Program-made: the position numbers and the translations under genes
In this document: positions 8,854 through 18,916 of the stretch, piece by piece
Layout: every line of letters begins with the position of its first letter
How positions within the stretch are numbered: the first letter of the stretch is position 1
Notes under the pieces: generated by a model
Databases searched by the model: none
What the model saw: only the letters and a program-made list of their open reading frames with translations
Told to the model about the DNA's origin: nothing
Assembly: GCA_963662515.1 (NCBI GenBank)
Contig: OY759675.1
Span: 3,534,001 to 3,598,000 of the forward strand
DNA: 64,000 nucleotides
Direction: 5' to 3'
DNA from: JAFGDI01 sp963662515
GTDB lineage: Bacteria > Planctomycetota > Phycisphaerae > Sedimentisphaerales > SM23-30

Positions 8854-10056
8854 TTATCCTATATTACTCATGTCCATCATTGGTATCAAAATCGCCATAA
8901 AGATAAACGCTACGACTACCGCCATGAACACAATTATCACCGGCTCTATTATCGCACCGATCCGTTCGGCAGCAACATCGTTTTTCTCCTGCATAGAGCT
9001 GGATATATTTTCAAGCATCTTTTCCAGCTCACCACTTTTTTCACCTACCGTTATCATGTGACTGGTAGCCAGATCAATAACTCCACTTTCTCGCAAGGGA
9101 GTAGAAATATCAGCACCACCGACAATTCTTTCCCGGGCACGATTAACCGCATGGGTCATTATCACATTGCCTGTAACATCGGCAACAATAGCCAGGGCAT
9201 CAGCCATGGGCATACCACTTTTCATCAAAGCTGCCAGTGTAGTAGCAAAACGCGCCGTCACTGCCTGTCTGATAAAAATACCCAGAACAGGAAACTTGAT
9301 CTTGAACCGGTCAAACCGAATCCGGCCACTTTTGGTTGCTTTCCATTTACAAAACAGCCAGTAAAGAGAACCAACGGTTAATAAGATGGCCCACCAGTAA
9401 TTACCAACAAAACTGCTGACGGCAATAAGGGCCTTTGTCATGCCGGGCAGTTCTTTACCACTGGCTTCCAGTAGTGCGGCTATCTTTGGCACTACCACTG
9501 TCATTAATATAGTTATAACGACAATACATACAATAACCAATATAGCCGGGTATATCATAGCACTGATAAACCCCTGCTCTAGTTTCCGGCTCTTTTCCAT
9601 CTGCCGTTTAAGTACATCAAGCGTCTCACCCAGATTACCAGTTGCCTCACCTACCTTAATCATAGAGGCATAGACAATATCAAAATACTGAGGCAGCTCG
9701 CGTACTCCTTCGGCAAATGAGCTTCCCGAAAGCAGCTGGTCGCGAATACCCTGCAAAGCCTGCTTAAACTTTTCATTCTGTGTCTGAGCTATTACCAGGT
9801 CCAGAGCCTCAGTAAGTTTTATCTCAGCTTTAACCAGAGTTGCCAACTGTATGGTAAATTCCATAACCAGCTTTCGGTTGCGACTCTTCACGCTGCTCTT
9901 GCCCTGATAGCGGGTAGAAACAAAAGGCTCAACATTGTGGGCATGTACCTGCCGATTGCGTAAGAGTTTACGCGCAGCGGCAGCGTTCTCAGCCACAATA
10001 GTGCCCTTAACCTGCTTTCCAGCCTTGTCTAATCCTTTGTACTTAAATGATGGCAT
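8854..10056 (-). CDS. gspF: Type II secretion inner-membrane protein GspF
   Basis: A 400-residue polytopic protein with two related cytoplasmic T2SSF domains. The N-terminus MPSFKYKGLDKAGKQVKGTI is the family signature. Domain one (about 65-190) holds FTIQLATLVKAEIKLTEAL, and domain two (about 265-390) holds FATTLAALMKSGMPMADAL. Membrane helices lie near 165-190, 210-235 and 370-395. It sits at the centre of the platform above the GspE hexamer. Length and both repeats are normal. Confidence 0.95.
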   Translation of the reverse strand: MPSFKYKGLDKAGKQVKGTIVAENAAAARKLLRNRQVHAHNVEPFVSTRYQGKSSVKSRNRKLVMEFTIQLATLVKAEIKLTEALDLVIAQTQNEKFKQALQGIRDQLLSGSSFAEGVRELPQYFDIVYASMIKVGEATGNLGETLDVLKRQMEKSRKLEQGFISAMIYPAILVIVCIVVITILMTVVVPKIAALLEASGKELPGMTKALIAVSSFVGNYWWAILLTVGSLYWLFCKWKATKSGRIRFDRFKIKFPVLGIFIRQAVTARFATTLAALMKSGMPMADALAIVADVTGNVIMTHAVNRARERIVGGADISTPLRESGVIDLATSHMITVGEKSGELEKMLENISSSMQEKNDVAAERIGAIIEPVIIVFMAVVVAFIFMAILIPMMDMSNIG

Positions 10057-10135
10057 ATATCTAACAGAGACGCAATATAATGCATCTATCTTTTATTTTA
10101 GTCAATTAACGACCCATGATCTTAAAATGAGTCGT

Positions 10136-11857
10136 TTACACTTCATCAGACTGGGCAACTCGTAATATCTCTTCCAGGGAAGTCTGCCCCTGCTCTACCT
10201 TTCTCATTCCGTCCATACGCAAAGTGGTCATACCACTTTCCAGGGCGGTCTTCTTGATAACCATTGCACTTTTACGCTGATAGATACACTGTCGGATATC
10301 GTCGTCAACGATCATCAGCTCATAAATACCTGTTCGACCAAGATATCCGGTCCGGAAACATTTATCACAACCGCGTGCTTCATATACCTTTTCAAATCCG
10401 GCAAAAGCCAGCCCCATACGCTTAACCTTATCGCTGTCAGCTGCCAGCTCAACCTTACAATGCGGACATAATCTGCGAACCAGTCGCTGTGCCAGTGCCC
10501 CGGCAACTGATGAGGCTACCAGATACGGCTCAACATTAAAATCGAGAATACGAGTGATCGCACCGGAAGCATCATTAGTATGCAGCGTACTGAATACCAA
10601 ATGGCCGGTAAGTGAAGACTGTATTACCATGCGTGCCGTCTCTTCGTCACGCACCTCACCAACCATTATAACATCCGGGTCCTGACGCAAAATATGTCTT
10701 AAAGCAGTAAGGAAAGTCATACCCTTACGGTTGGCAACCTGTATCTGACTTATACCATCAAGATGATACTCTATCGGGTCTTCTACTGTTATAACATTCT
10801 TTTCACGCGAATCTATTCTCTGCAAGAAACTATAGAGCGTAGTACTCTTTCCACTGCCGGTCGGGCCGGTAACAAAAATAACACCATGAGGCCGGTTTAT
10901 AAGTTCGTCGATCCTGCCATAGTCGTAATCACTGAGTCCTAACTGCTGCAAAGAATAGACTCCGGCATTCTTGTCCAAAATACGCAATACCGACCTCTCA
11001 CCGTAGGCAGTTGGTACAGTACTGACACGCAGGTCAACTTCACGCGGTCCGATACGAACACTGCAACGACCATCCTGAGGCATACGCCGCTCGGCTATGT
11101 CCATGCCGGCCATAACCTTAATACGAGATACTATTACCGGCAAAACTCTGACATCCAGAGTGAGCATATCATATAGCAGACCATCGATACGATAGCGAAC
11201 CATTACCTTTTGCTCGAACGGGTGAATATGCACATCAGAGGCTCGCATCTGCAAGGCCTTGAAAAGAATGTCATTTACCAGACGAATGACTGGCGGACGA
11301 TTAACCACATCAAGCAGATCTTCGCTGGAAACATCTCCGATCAGTCCCTGAATACTGGTAGCATCCAGTTCTTCGGCCACATCTTCCAGAACTGTAGTTC
11401 GCTGCTCATAGGCACCGTTAATAGCAGAATTTATAACCGCCCGACTGGCTAAAGCCGGGATCACCGGACATTTGGTCATATTGGCAATATTGTCAACGGC
11501 ATAAACATCAAGCGGCTTATTAGTAGCCACTACCAGAGTGCCGTTACGATTTTCTATTGCTACGACGCTATGCTGATGTGCATAATTACTGGGAACCGAC
11601 TGCACAAATTCCAGCGGCACAGAGGCAGGTTCTATATGCTCAACGAACTGCATACCCAAAGCCAGAGCAAAAAGTCTGAGTATCTGATCTTCAGTGAAAT
11701 TACCCTCCGCCAATAACATGCGGTCCAGTTCAGATGGATTGTCAGAAACCTCTATCTTCTTCACACAGGCTTCCAGGGCATCTTCCAGGTCACCGGGGTC
11801 AACGGCACCTGTCTTTCTGGCTGCAGCCAGCAGTTTGTCATGTAGTTTTATGCTCAC
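10136..11857 (-). CDS. gspE: Type II secretion ATPase GspE
   Basis: A 573-residue hexameric ATPase that powers pseudopilus assembly. An N-terminal GspE_N-type domain (about 30-150) precedes the catalytic domain. Visible motifs are Walker A GPTGSGKS at 331-338, the Asp box around VEDPIEYHLDG (358-368), Walker B-like DPDVIMVGEVRDEETA (394-408) and the His box TGHLVFSTLHTNDA (417-430). A tetracysteine zinc site is present (CPHC at 465-468 and CDKC at 497-500). Everything expected for an active enzyme is there. It lies between gspD and gspF. Confidence 0.97.
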   Translation of the reverse strand: MSIKLHDKLLAAARKTGAVDPGDLEDALEACVKKIEVSDNPSELDRMLLAEGNFTEDQILRLFALALGMQFVEHIEPASVPLEFVQSVPSNYAHQHSVVAIENRNGTLVVATNKPLDVYAVDNIANMTKCPVIPALASRAVINSAINGAYEQRTTVLEDVAEELDATSIQGLIGDVSSEDLLDVVNRPPVIRLVNDILFKALQMRASDVHIHPFEQKVMVRYRIDGLLYDMLTLDVRVLPVIVSRIKVMAGMDIAERRMPQDGRCSVRIGPREVDLRVSTVPTAYGERSVLRILDKNAGVYSLQQLGLSDYDYGRIDELINRPHGVIFVTGPTGSGKSTTLYSFLQRIDSREKNVITVEDPIEYHLDGISQIQVANRKGMTFLTALRHILRQDPDVIMVGEVRDEETARMVIQSSLTGHLVFSTLHTNDASGAITRILDFNVEPYLVASSVAGALAQRLVRRLCPHCKVELAADSDKVKRMGLAFAGFEKVYEARGCDKCFRTGYLGRTGIYELMIVDDDIRQCIYQRKSAMVIKKTALESGMTTLRMDGMRKVEQGQTSLEEILRVAQSDEV

Positions 11858-11976
11858 TATTTTTATTCCAACAGACTCAGGCGTCCCTGCCTGTAACTTT
11901 GTTCATTCAATAAATCAGTTTAACACTTTCATTGCTGGCATTATCTCAAATACCATCTTTCTCGGTCAGAAAAAGA

Positions 11977-14900
11977 TCACTCCTCTCTGATCGCAGCTTC
12001 CTGTGGCTTATCCTCTGTAGAGACAGGCTCATCAGTATCTTTCTTCTCATCTTCCAGAGGCTTACCATCTTTGAACCCTGGTATTATCGGCATACCGTTA
12101 AAGCTTTCTCTGAGTTTTTTCATTTCTTTCTGATCTATCTCTGAGAGCTTTTTGAGACTCTTAAAGTCAGGGTCTCTGTTTGGATCAAACGCAATTGTTG
12201 CCTTGATAAACATATATAACACAGTTTTGCCTTTAGCCTTATTTATGCTGCGGAACAATGCCCCAACAACCGGAATATCACCCAGTATCGGCACCTTCCT
12301 GACAGTATCAGACCAGTTGGTCTGAGTCAGACCACCCATAATGATTGTAGCACCATCAGGCAATAAGATATTGGTCTTTAATTCATTAGTTGACTTCCCT
12401 GGAGGGATACCATCTGAACCCTCACCTTCAAAACTGTCAACATTTATCGTTATGTCAAGGGAAATGAAACCTTCCTCAATCTTTTCACCAGGTTCTAATG
12501 CAGCTCCCATATCAGACATTCCGATCTGCGGAGTAATAGTCAAAGTAGTACCAGCTTCAACATATTCATTGAACTCAGTTATCGGGGTATCACTGCCGGC
12601 TGGCAAAGTAGTCTTAGTGGTCGGCTTTTGCTTGGTGCTGGTAAATGATGCTTCAGAATTGTTATTTACCAGTAAGCGGGGACTGCTGGTCACTTCAGAA
12701 TTAGTCTGAGTTGCCAGTGCCTCCAGAGTTGCATGAATCATATCATCGTGGAAGAAAGCAATTGTACCGCCACTACCCATAGCTACACCATTACTATTGG
12801 TTGATATTTCACCCAGATTCATAGGTGATATACCTGAGACTGAATCAGAGCCGCCCGTAGAGAAGCTCTCCTGCAAGGAAACACCCAGCTTGAAAGAATC
12901 GTCCAGTGATATCTGAATGAACTGTGCTTCGATCAGAACCTGAGGCATAGCCTTGTCCAGCTCATCGATCAACTTGGATATCTGGGCACGCTTCTGCTGG
13001 TCAGCCCGCACAACTATAAAAGGAGTGTCTGTTACCGGCACAATTACCGTCTTACCCTTGACCTCCTGCATTTCTTCACTTACGGTCTGATCATTTTCAA
13101 CCAGCAATTCATTAAGAACTGTTGCCAGATCCTCTGGTTTACGATGCTTAATAGAAAAGACTTCATAGTCACCCAGATTGCTGTCAGGCTGAACATCTAT
13201 CTTAGCTATCATGCGGGCTATCTCTTCGTGCTGATATTTAGCAGCATAGATAAAGATACGATTGGAAGTCTTATGCACCGCTACAAATATCTCCGGCTCT
13301 TCAATATTGCCGATCATAGTAGCACTATCTGTATTGCGATACTGGAACATATCGCGAGTGTCAGCAATGTTAGTATTTATACGATTATTGGTATTGCTAC
13401 TGCCTCCGTTACGACGCTGATACTTCTCGTCCAGGTCTGCACTTGACTGGGTCAGGCCAAGGTCATCGAGAATAGTCTTAACCTCTTCCACTGTCACAAA
13501 CTCAGGCTGGTACGATTCGATGATCATCTCATCATACTTGCTTGGCGGAACATCAAGAACAGGTATAAGGCTTATCAACTCATTATACTGTTCCGGCGTA
13601 CTCACCACCAGCAGACGGTTGGTCCGGTCATCAGGCAACAGGAACGGGCCGCGTTGCGATACGCTGATAATCGAAGAGATACCCTCACGACTCTGTGTTG
13701 TGCGATTGGTATTATTTCTGGAACTGGTATTCTGACCAAATTGATCATTCAGATTATTCTGATTATTTCTGGTATTAGAACGATTATTTGTCCGACTGGA
13801 ACTGCTACCGGATGAGCCGGAACCGGCTTCTTCCTGCTCTCGCATAATTGAGAGTAATTTTGCCATCTGGTCGGCGGCATCAGAACTCAAGATATACTTA
13901 AAGGCGGGAATGATCTTCAGGTCAAGGCCGATAGACTTATCTAATATCTGGATCAGTTCTTCAACCTGAGTTATCTGTTCATCTAAACCAACTACGAACA
14001 GGCGGTTCAAACGATTGTCCGCCATTAAGAACGGCCCTTCTTCGCCAGCTTGCTGAAAACTGGACTGACTGTCATTGCCAGAACCATTATTGTTGTTATT
14101 ACCCGGCTGATTAGACAGATTGGGGAATGCAGCCTGAGAGCGACGACGGTCTGTTGAGCTGTTAGCCCCTGACCGGGTTTCCTCATTGGCATTTAATGCC
14201 TGTATCAGTTCGGTTATCTGCTCGGTTATAGCCTCGACCTCAACAACATTAAAGGTGAATATCTCAAGGCGAACCTTACTGCCGGGCCATTGCTGATCTA
14301 TCATCTCGGTCAGTTCTTTGGCCTGATCTATCTGCTCGCGTACTCCGATCACAAAAATACGATTGAGCCTTTCATCGGCCATCATGAAAGGACCGCTGCT
14401 CTCTTCATCTGTTGTACCAGAACCATTGGCCGACTGACCAGTGTTAGCATTAGGATTATTTGGATTAATATTACGAGATGTAGGTCTGCGGCTGGTTACA
14501 CTGGTAGTCTCTGTACCTGTACCGGGTGCCTTGCCACTTGACTGCTTGTTTATAGCATTGATAAGATCCTTAACCTTACTAACAGTGTCTGTAGCCTCAG
14601 TATTTTCCAGCCCGATTATTTCGAGTAATATCTCACCGCCAGGCAACGGCACATCAAACAAGGCCAGTAATTCTTCAAATAATTTTATCTGATCGGGCCA
14701 GCCAAGAACGATTATACGATTAGTGCGTTCATCAACCAGGACGAACATGCCAGGTATTGAGCTGGTGCCAGATTCCTGACTGGTTGTCGTTGCCCGACGC
14801 GGGTCACGCATCTGTTCTCCACGCACTATCTGAGGCATACCCTGCTCTTGCTCTGCAACCGCACCGGAATCACCCTGATCGCTTTTCAGACCGTTTTCTT

Positions 14901-16890
14901 CATCATTCATCGCCTTCATCAGCGATTCGATCTGAGTTACCACATTTTTAGAATCTACATAAACTGGGCTGTATTTCTCCAGTTTAACCTGAGGGCCGCT
15001 CTTGGGCACATCAAACAGATTAAGAATGGTTGTAACATTTTCCAATTCAGCTTCTGTACCAATTACGAATATACGACCAGTTCTCTTATCAACGGTAATA
15101 TCGGGCATAGGTATTTCAGAATTGCCCGCCGGCGTTGCCGCCTGACGCTGATTAGCAGCATCACGACGGCTGCGGATATACTCGGCCCGCTGAGCCGGGT
15201 TCATTTCAGCGACATTCATTTCCGGAGCTGGCGTGGTCACCTGCTGATTAGCTGAATCAGATCTCTGACCGACATTAATTCCTGACTCGCCATAGAGCTT
15301 ATTATACATATCTTCTATAGTAGTTTTAGCATCATCTGGCTTTAAGTAGCTTGGCACAATTATCTTGAGTTTTTTCTCGGGGCCGGGCACATCGATCATC
15401 TTTATTATATCTTTGATCCGGGCCAGGCTGCGGGCATAATCGGTTATTACAATTTTATTAGTATTATCAATGGGGGTTATTATGTCAGTATAAGCAACGA
15501 ATTTTTCCAATATGCCCTTAACTTTTTCATAATTCACATGTTCAAGAGATATTATTGTTGCAACTACCGAATCTCGCTTCGGATCAATTTCATCGCCAAG
15601 ATCGGGAGAAAATATCGTAGTGTTTTTATGTATTTCATTTCTCTTAACTATTTTAGTATAAGGCCCCTGCTTAACCATCATATAGTCAGATTTAGCCAGA
15701 ACCGATTCCAGTAAGGGCAATAATTCTGAGCGATCGATCTCACCATACTGCTGTAACATTATTCTGCCCGAAGGAATAACTCCATCTTCAAAATAATAGT
15801 TCAGTTCAAGCTCTTTACCAATAGCTATCAGCAGCTCATTAAGATCTATCATACCATCATTAGTCTTAATGCGTATCTTGCCCTCGTCAAGTATGTCATT
15901 ATTGGCTTTCTCCGCTACAGGCTCACCAGATTCAGCTTTAGCGGTTGGTTTTTCTTCCACTGGTGCGGTTTTTTCCTTAACACTGGCAACAGTTGGCGTA
16001 GTAACATTTTTGACAACCGGCTTCACCTCCGGCTCTTTGGCCTTGGCGGTAGTAAGCTCTTTGGGTTGCTCTGGCTGAACTGGTTTGACGATCACATGAT
16101 TAGGCTCTGCTTTGGCCTGGCTTGTAGCTACAGATGATATAGCAGTTTTTACCTGCTCATCAGCCGGTGCCGGCCGAAGAGTTTTCTGACGGCTATAAGC
16201 ATTATCTTTGGGCTGCAGGGCTCTGGTATCCGCCGGGCGGGCAACAGGCTTTTCAGCCGGTTCATCTGACGGCTGCTCATCATCTTCAGTAACTTCTGAA
16301 TATTCTGCTTTCTGCTTTGCCAGTTCCTGCTCTTGCTTTACCTTAACCTGCTCAATAAGGCCATCAAGTTTCTCACTTAACGCCTTTACTTCCGGACTGT
16401 CGATACCCTTTTGGGCCTGAAGCTCTGCCATCTCGGAAAAAGCCTCAAAAATAGCTATCTCTTCCGGGCTCAGCTCATCTCTCATCTCCTGAGATATCTC
16501 AATTTTTGCAGGAGCAACATCATCTTCTGCCTGCGATTCATCAGCTGGTTCTGCCTCTGCCTGAGCCAGCAATAACTGGCTTCCATTATCTCCAGGCAGG
16601 TTGCCAGAAGCACCACTGGTAGTACCAGAAAGCGAAAAACCAGCGGTGTTAACTGCCAGCTCATTCAATGATGATTTATCGCTTCTGTCACCCATGAACA
16701 ACCCTGCGGCAACAAGCCCGGCAACAAAAGGCACCAGCAGCAACAAGGGCTGGACTTTATACTGACGAGCAAAATCAGCATTAATATGCCGGATTTTTAC
16801 GGTTATTTTCGCGGCTTTGGCGATATACGCACTGAAAGTACTTGTGTTTTGTACTTCAGAACGGCTATTATTAGCATGTTTAGATGACAT
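11977..16890 (-). CDS. gspD: Giant type II secretion secretin GspD
   Basis: A 1637-residue outer-membrane secretin, more than twice the usual ~650. From the N-terminus: a 46-residue cytoplasmic-looking tail, one hydrophobic segment (47-66), an acidic/Pro-Lys linker to about 335, an N0-like domain (336-418), and about eight N1-type modules. Each module ends in a pattern such as DERTNRIIVLG...LFDVP (near 440-502, 506-628, 635-747, 753-866, 871-985, 990-1113, 1120-1233, 1240-1313). The secretin barrel (about 1315-1566) has VLIEAQFIQISLD, LPDGATIIMGGL and VPILGDIPVVGALF. A charged tail follows. Modules are separated by Asn/Ser-rich linkers. The N-terminal segment looks more like a signal anchor than a normal cleaved signal. 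Confidence 0.95.
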   Translation of the reverse strand: MSSKHANNSRSEVQNTSTFSAYIAKAAKITVKIRHINADFARQYKVQPLLLLVPFVAGLVAAGLFMGDRSDKSSLNELAVNTAGFSLSGTTSGASGNLPGDNGSQLLLAQAEAEPADESQAEDDVAPAKIEISQEMRDELSPEEIAIFEAFSEMAELQAQKGIDSPEVKALSEKLDGLIEQVKVKQEQELAKQKAEYSEVTEDDEQPSDEPAEKPVARPADTRALQPKDNAYSRQKTLRPAPADEQVKTAISSVATSQAKAEPNHVIVKPVQPEQPKELTTAKAKEPEVKPVVKNVTTPTVASVKEKTAPVEEKPTAKAESGEPVAEKANNDILDEGKIRIKTNDGMIDLNELLIAIGKELELNYYFEDGVIPSGRIMLQQYGEIDRSELLPLLESVLAKSDYMMVKQGPYTKIVKRNEIHKNTTIFSPDLGDEIDPKRDSVVATIISLEHVNYEKVKGILEKFVAYTDIITPIDNTNKIVITDYARSLARIKDIIKMIDVPGPEKKLKIIVPSYLKPDDAKTTIEDMYNKLYGESGINVGQRSDSANQQVTTPAPEMNVAEMNPAQRAEYIRSRRDAANQRQAATPAGNSEIPMPDITVDKRTGRIFVIGTEAELENVTTILNLFDVPKSGPQVKLEKYSPVYVDSKNVVTQIESLMKAMNDEENGLKSDQGDSGAVAEQEQGMPQIVRGEQMRDPRRATTTSQESGTSSIPGMFVLVDERTNRIIVLGWPDQIKLFEELLALFDVPLPGGEILLEIIGLENTEATDTVSKVKDLINAINKQSSGKAPGTGTETTSVTSRRPTSRNINPNNPNANTGQSANGSGTTDEESSGPFMMADERLNRIFVIGVREQIDQAKELTEMIDQQWPGSKVRLEIFTFNVVEVEAITEQITELIQALNANEETRSGANSSTDRRRSQAAFPNLSNQPGNNNNNGSGNDSQSSFQQAGEEGPFLMADNRLNRLFVVGLDEQITQVEELIQILDKSIGLDLKIIPAFKYILSSDAADQMAKLLSIMREQEEAGSGSSGSSSSRTNNRSNTRNNQNNLNDQFGQNTSSRNNTNRTTQSREGISSIISVSQRGPFLLPDDRTNRLLVVSTPEQYNELISLIPVLDVPPSKYDEMIIESYQPEFVTVEEVKTILDDLGLTQSSADLDEKYQRRNGGSSNTNNRINTNIADTRDMFQYRNTDSATMIGNIEEPEIFVAVHKTSNRIFIYAAKYQHEEIARMIAKIDVQPDSNLGDYEVFSIKHRKPEDLATVLNELLVENDQTVSEEMQEVKGKTVIVPVTDTPFIVVRADQQKRAQISKLIDELDKAMPQVLIEAQFIQISLDDSFKLGVSLQESFSTGGSDSVSGISPMNLGEISTNSNGVAMGSGGTIAFFHDDMIHATLEALATQTNSEVTSSPRLLVNNNSEASFTSTKQKPTTKTTLPAGSDTPITEFNEYVEAGTTLTITPQIGMSDMGAALEPGEKIEEGFISLDITINVDSFEGEGSDGIPPGKSTNELKTNILLPDGATIIMGGLTQTNWSDTVRKVPILGDIPVVGALFRSINKAKGKTVLYMFIKATIAFDPNRDPDFKSLKKLSEIDQKEMKKLRESFNGMPIIPGFKDGKPLEDEKKDTDEPVSTEDKPQEAAIREE

Positions 16891-16948
16891 AACTATTAAA
16901 GCTCCACTTAATATTGTTAGTGAGTTAAATAACTCCAGGTAACTCTAT

Positions 16949-17449
16949 ATGTTCACAAATAAATCTAATATCAGAAGTTACAGCTTGATTATCAGCCTTT
17001 TCTTCTGTCTATGGCTTTCTGGTAATGGCTGTGTTAATAAGCAGATCAGCTCTGCCCCAGACACACAAAACGCTCTGAGTCTGCAAAGGCAAGAGCAGGT
17101 CAATGACCTTACCCAGATCACCGACGGCATTTTACACTGCCTGGCCACTTATAAATATCAATGGCTCAAAAACTATACTCATACCGAACTATCCGGCCTG
17201 CAAGTCGCCCGATTACTGCTGGGCGATTCGGCTTTCGACCGGGTTATTGTCGGCTGGAATACCCAACTGCTTACCGCCACCTTCAACGATCAGGGCGATG
17301 CAGTTATTATCTCTATTCCAGTTACTCACCAGCCCAGAGAAGATATAAAATTCGGCCAGATAACCTCTGTATTCAATTTTCACTATTATTTTTCCAGTCA
17401 GCACGATCGCTGGCTGCTAAACTTCAATCAACTGCTAATGCAGGAATAA
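16949..17449 (+). CDS. Small putative lipoprotein between gspC-like and gspD
   Basis: A 166-residue protein with a hydrophobic N-terminus (SYSLIISLFFCLWLSGNGC) and a Cys at residue 28. This resembles a lipoprotein signal, although the lipobox (GNGC) is imperfect. The rest is soluble and not recognised (TDGILHCLATYKYQWLKNY, VFNFHYYFSS). It is the only plus-strand gene inside the type II secretion cluster. It starts 58 nt from the gspD start on the opposite strand, so both may share a divergent promoter region, and it ends 3 nt from the gspC-like stop. A pilotin-like role is possible but purely positional. Confidence 0.7.
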   Translation: MFTNKSNIRSYSLIISLFFCLWLSGNGCVNKQISSAPDTQNALSLQRQEQVNDLTQITDGILHCLATYKYQWLKNYTHTELSGLQVARLLLGDSAFDRVIVGWNTQLLTATFNDQGDAVIISIPVTHQPREDIKFGQITSVFNFHYYFSSQHDRWLLNFNQLLMQE

Positions 17450-17452
17450 ACT

Positions 17453-18916
17453 TCACTGTCTGGGACGAGTTGGCGGCATAGATGGTTTTGCTCCATCAGG
17501 CCGCCCCGGCACCGGCTGACCAGGCTGACCTGGAACTGGTGCTTGTATGCCATCTGGTGCGACTAACTGACTGTTATCAGCTACCTCCAGCTCATACTCA
17601 AAACCTTCCTTTTCCAGGATCACCTTGCCTTTAGCCACATGCTTAATACGGAAACCTTCTATTTCCTCGCCTACCTTATAGCCTTTTTGGGCGGATATAA
17701 ATGCAACACCATTGCCGCCGCCTGTCTCTATTACAGAACGGAACTTAAATGCAGGCCCGGCAGGTCTCTGGCGAATATACTCACAGGTGAATTCATAGTC
17801 GGTCTGTTCATTTATTTCTACCTTAAGGCTCTCAACTGGCTGCCAGCCTGCTACGCCCTTAAATGAGATCACATGTTCGCCCAAAGTTACTTTGGCATTG
17901 GTCTGCCCAAAATTGAGCCATTGTCCTTCATCAATACGCCATTGAGCAGAACTCAATCTCTCATCATTGACCGGCATAATATTGGTCGTAACTCTGGCAT
18001 AAGGTATGGGTGTGTAAGCCATCTCAATATCGTAAGTCTTTTCTTCATCAATGTCTATCTTAACATCTTCAGGCTTTTTCCAATCAGGCACCTCTTTGAA
18101 GCTAACTACATAGTTGCCAAATCTGTTACGCTGTGGTTCGCTCGCCAAAGCCAGCCAATCACCATTATTTATCTTCCAGGCAGCAGATTCAGGCTGACTT
18201 ACGCCATCCTTGACCTTCACATTTATATTGCCATAGCGAATAAGAACATACTCCGCTACAGTTTCTATAGTCTTTTGGTCTTCAATAGTTACATTAATTG
18301 CCGGTTTATCCCAGCCTTCTATATCTTTGAATGTCAGACCATACTGCCCGACAGGAGTAACCTGACTGGTATCACCAGAATTGAGCCACTGACCACCATC
18401 GATTTGCCACTGAGGCAAATGACTGAGTATGTCTTCAGGCTTAATGGTCACTTTGACAAAACCACGCGGCGGTATAGCGTAAACAGCAGTGACTTCAGCA
18501 AGCTCATCCTTTTCTACTGTAACTTTAACCTCTGGCACAACCCAGCCTTTAACCACTTTGAAAGAGATATTCTTTTCGCCTGGGGTTATTTTTTCGGCCA
18601 CTGATCCAGATTCCAGCCATTCACTACCACCAACTCTCCAGCCGGCACCTGCACTAAGTACATCTTCTGGCTCTATTTTAACTTTTACACTGCCATAAGC
18701 CGGCGGCGGGTCAAGCCAGTTAGAAAATCCGCGGGCGGCTGCAATCGTCTGAGATTCAACATCGGCATCACCAGAATTATCTGAGGCAGGCGATAGATCA
18801 CTCTTATCGAAGATGGCCTCAGATGGGTATCCGGGCATACCTGCGATCGCAAAGATCCAGCTTATCACCAGCACTGCTGCCAGTGCCGCATTGATGTACC
18901 AAAGCCTTTTATTCAC
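17453..18916 (-). CDS. GspC-like protein with four internal repeats
   Basis: A 487-residue bitopic protein. A membrane helix lies at about residues 8-26, followed by an acidic linker. Four ~75-residue repeats (about 76-150, 151-225, 226-302, 303-377) share the pattern VKVxIxPEDxL...WxIDGGQWLxSG...VxxGxxxxSFKxVxGWxxPxxxxVxI, reminiscent of PEGA-type surface domains. The next ~70 residues (VAFISAQKGYKVGEEIEGFR, VAKGKVILEKEGFEYEL) resemble the homology region of GspC/PilP. The last 40 residues are Pro-Gly rich. By position it heads the cluster, so it is taken as the C component linking platform to secretin. The repeats are not part of known GspC proteins. Confidence 0.65.
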   Translation of the reverse strand: MNKRLWYINAALAAVLVISWIFAIAGMPGYPSEAIFDKSDLSPASDNSGDADVESQTIAAARGFSNWLDPPPAYGSVKVKIEPEDVLSAGAGWRVGGSEWLESGSVAEKITPGEKNISFKVVKGWVVPEVKVTVEKDELAEVTAVYAIPPRGFVKVTIKPEDILSHLPQWQIDGGQWLNSGDTSQVTPVGQYGLTFKDIEGWDKPAINVTIEDQKTIETVAEYVLIRYGNINVKVKDGVSQPESAAWKINNGDWLALASEPQRNRFGNYVVSFKEVPDWKKPEDVKIDIDEEKTYDIEMAYTPIPYARVTTNIMPVNDERLSSAQWRIDEGQWLNFGQTNAKVTLGEHVISFKGVAGWQPVESLKVEINEQTDYEFTCEYIRQRPAGPAFKFRSVIETGGGNGVAFISAQKGYKVGEEIEGFRIKHVAKGKVILEKEGFEYELEVADNSQLVAPDGIQAPVPGQPGQPVPGRPDGAKPSMPPTRPRQ

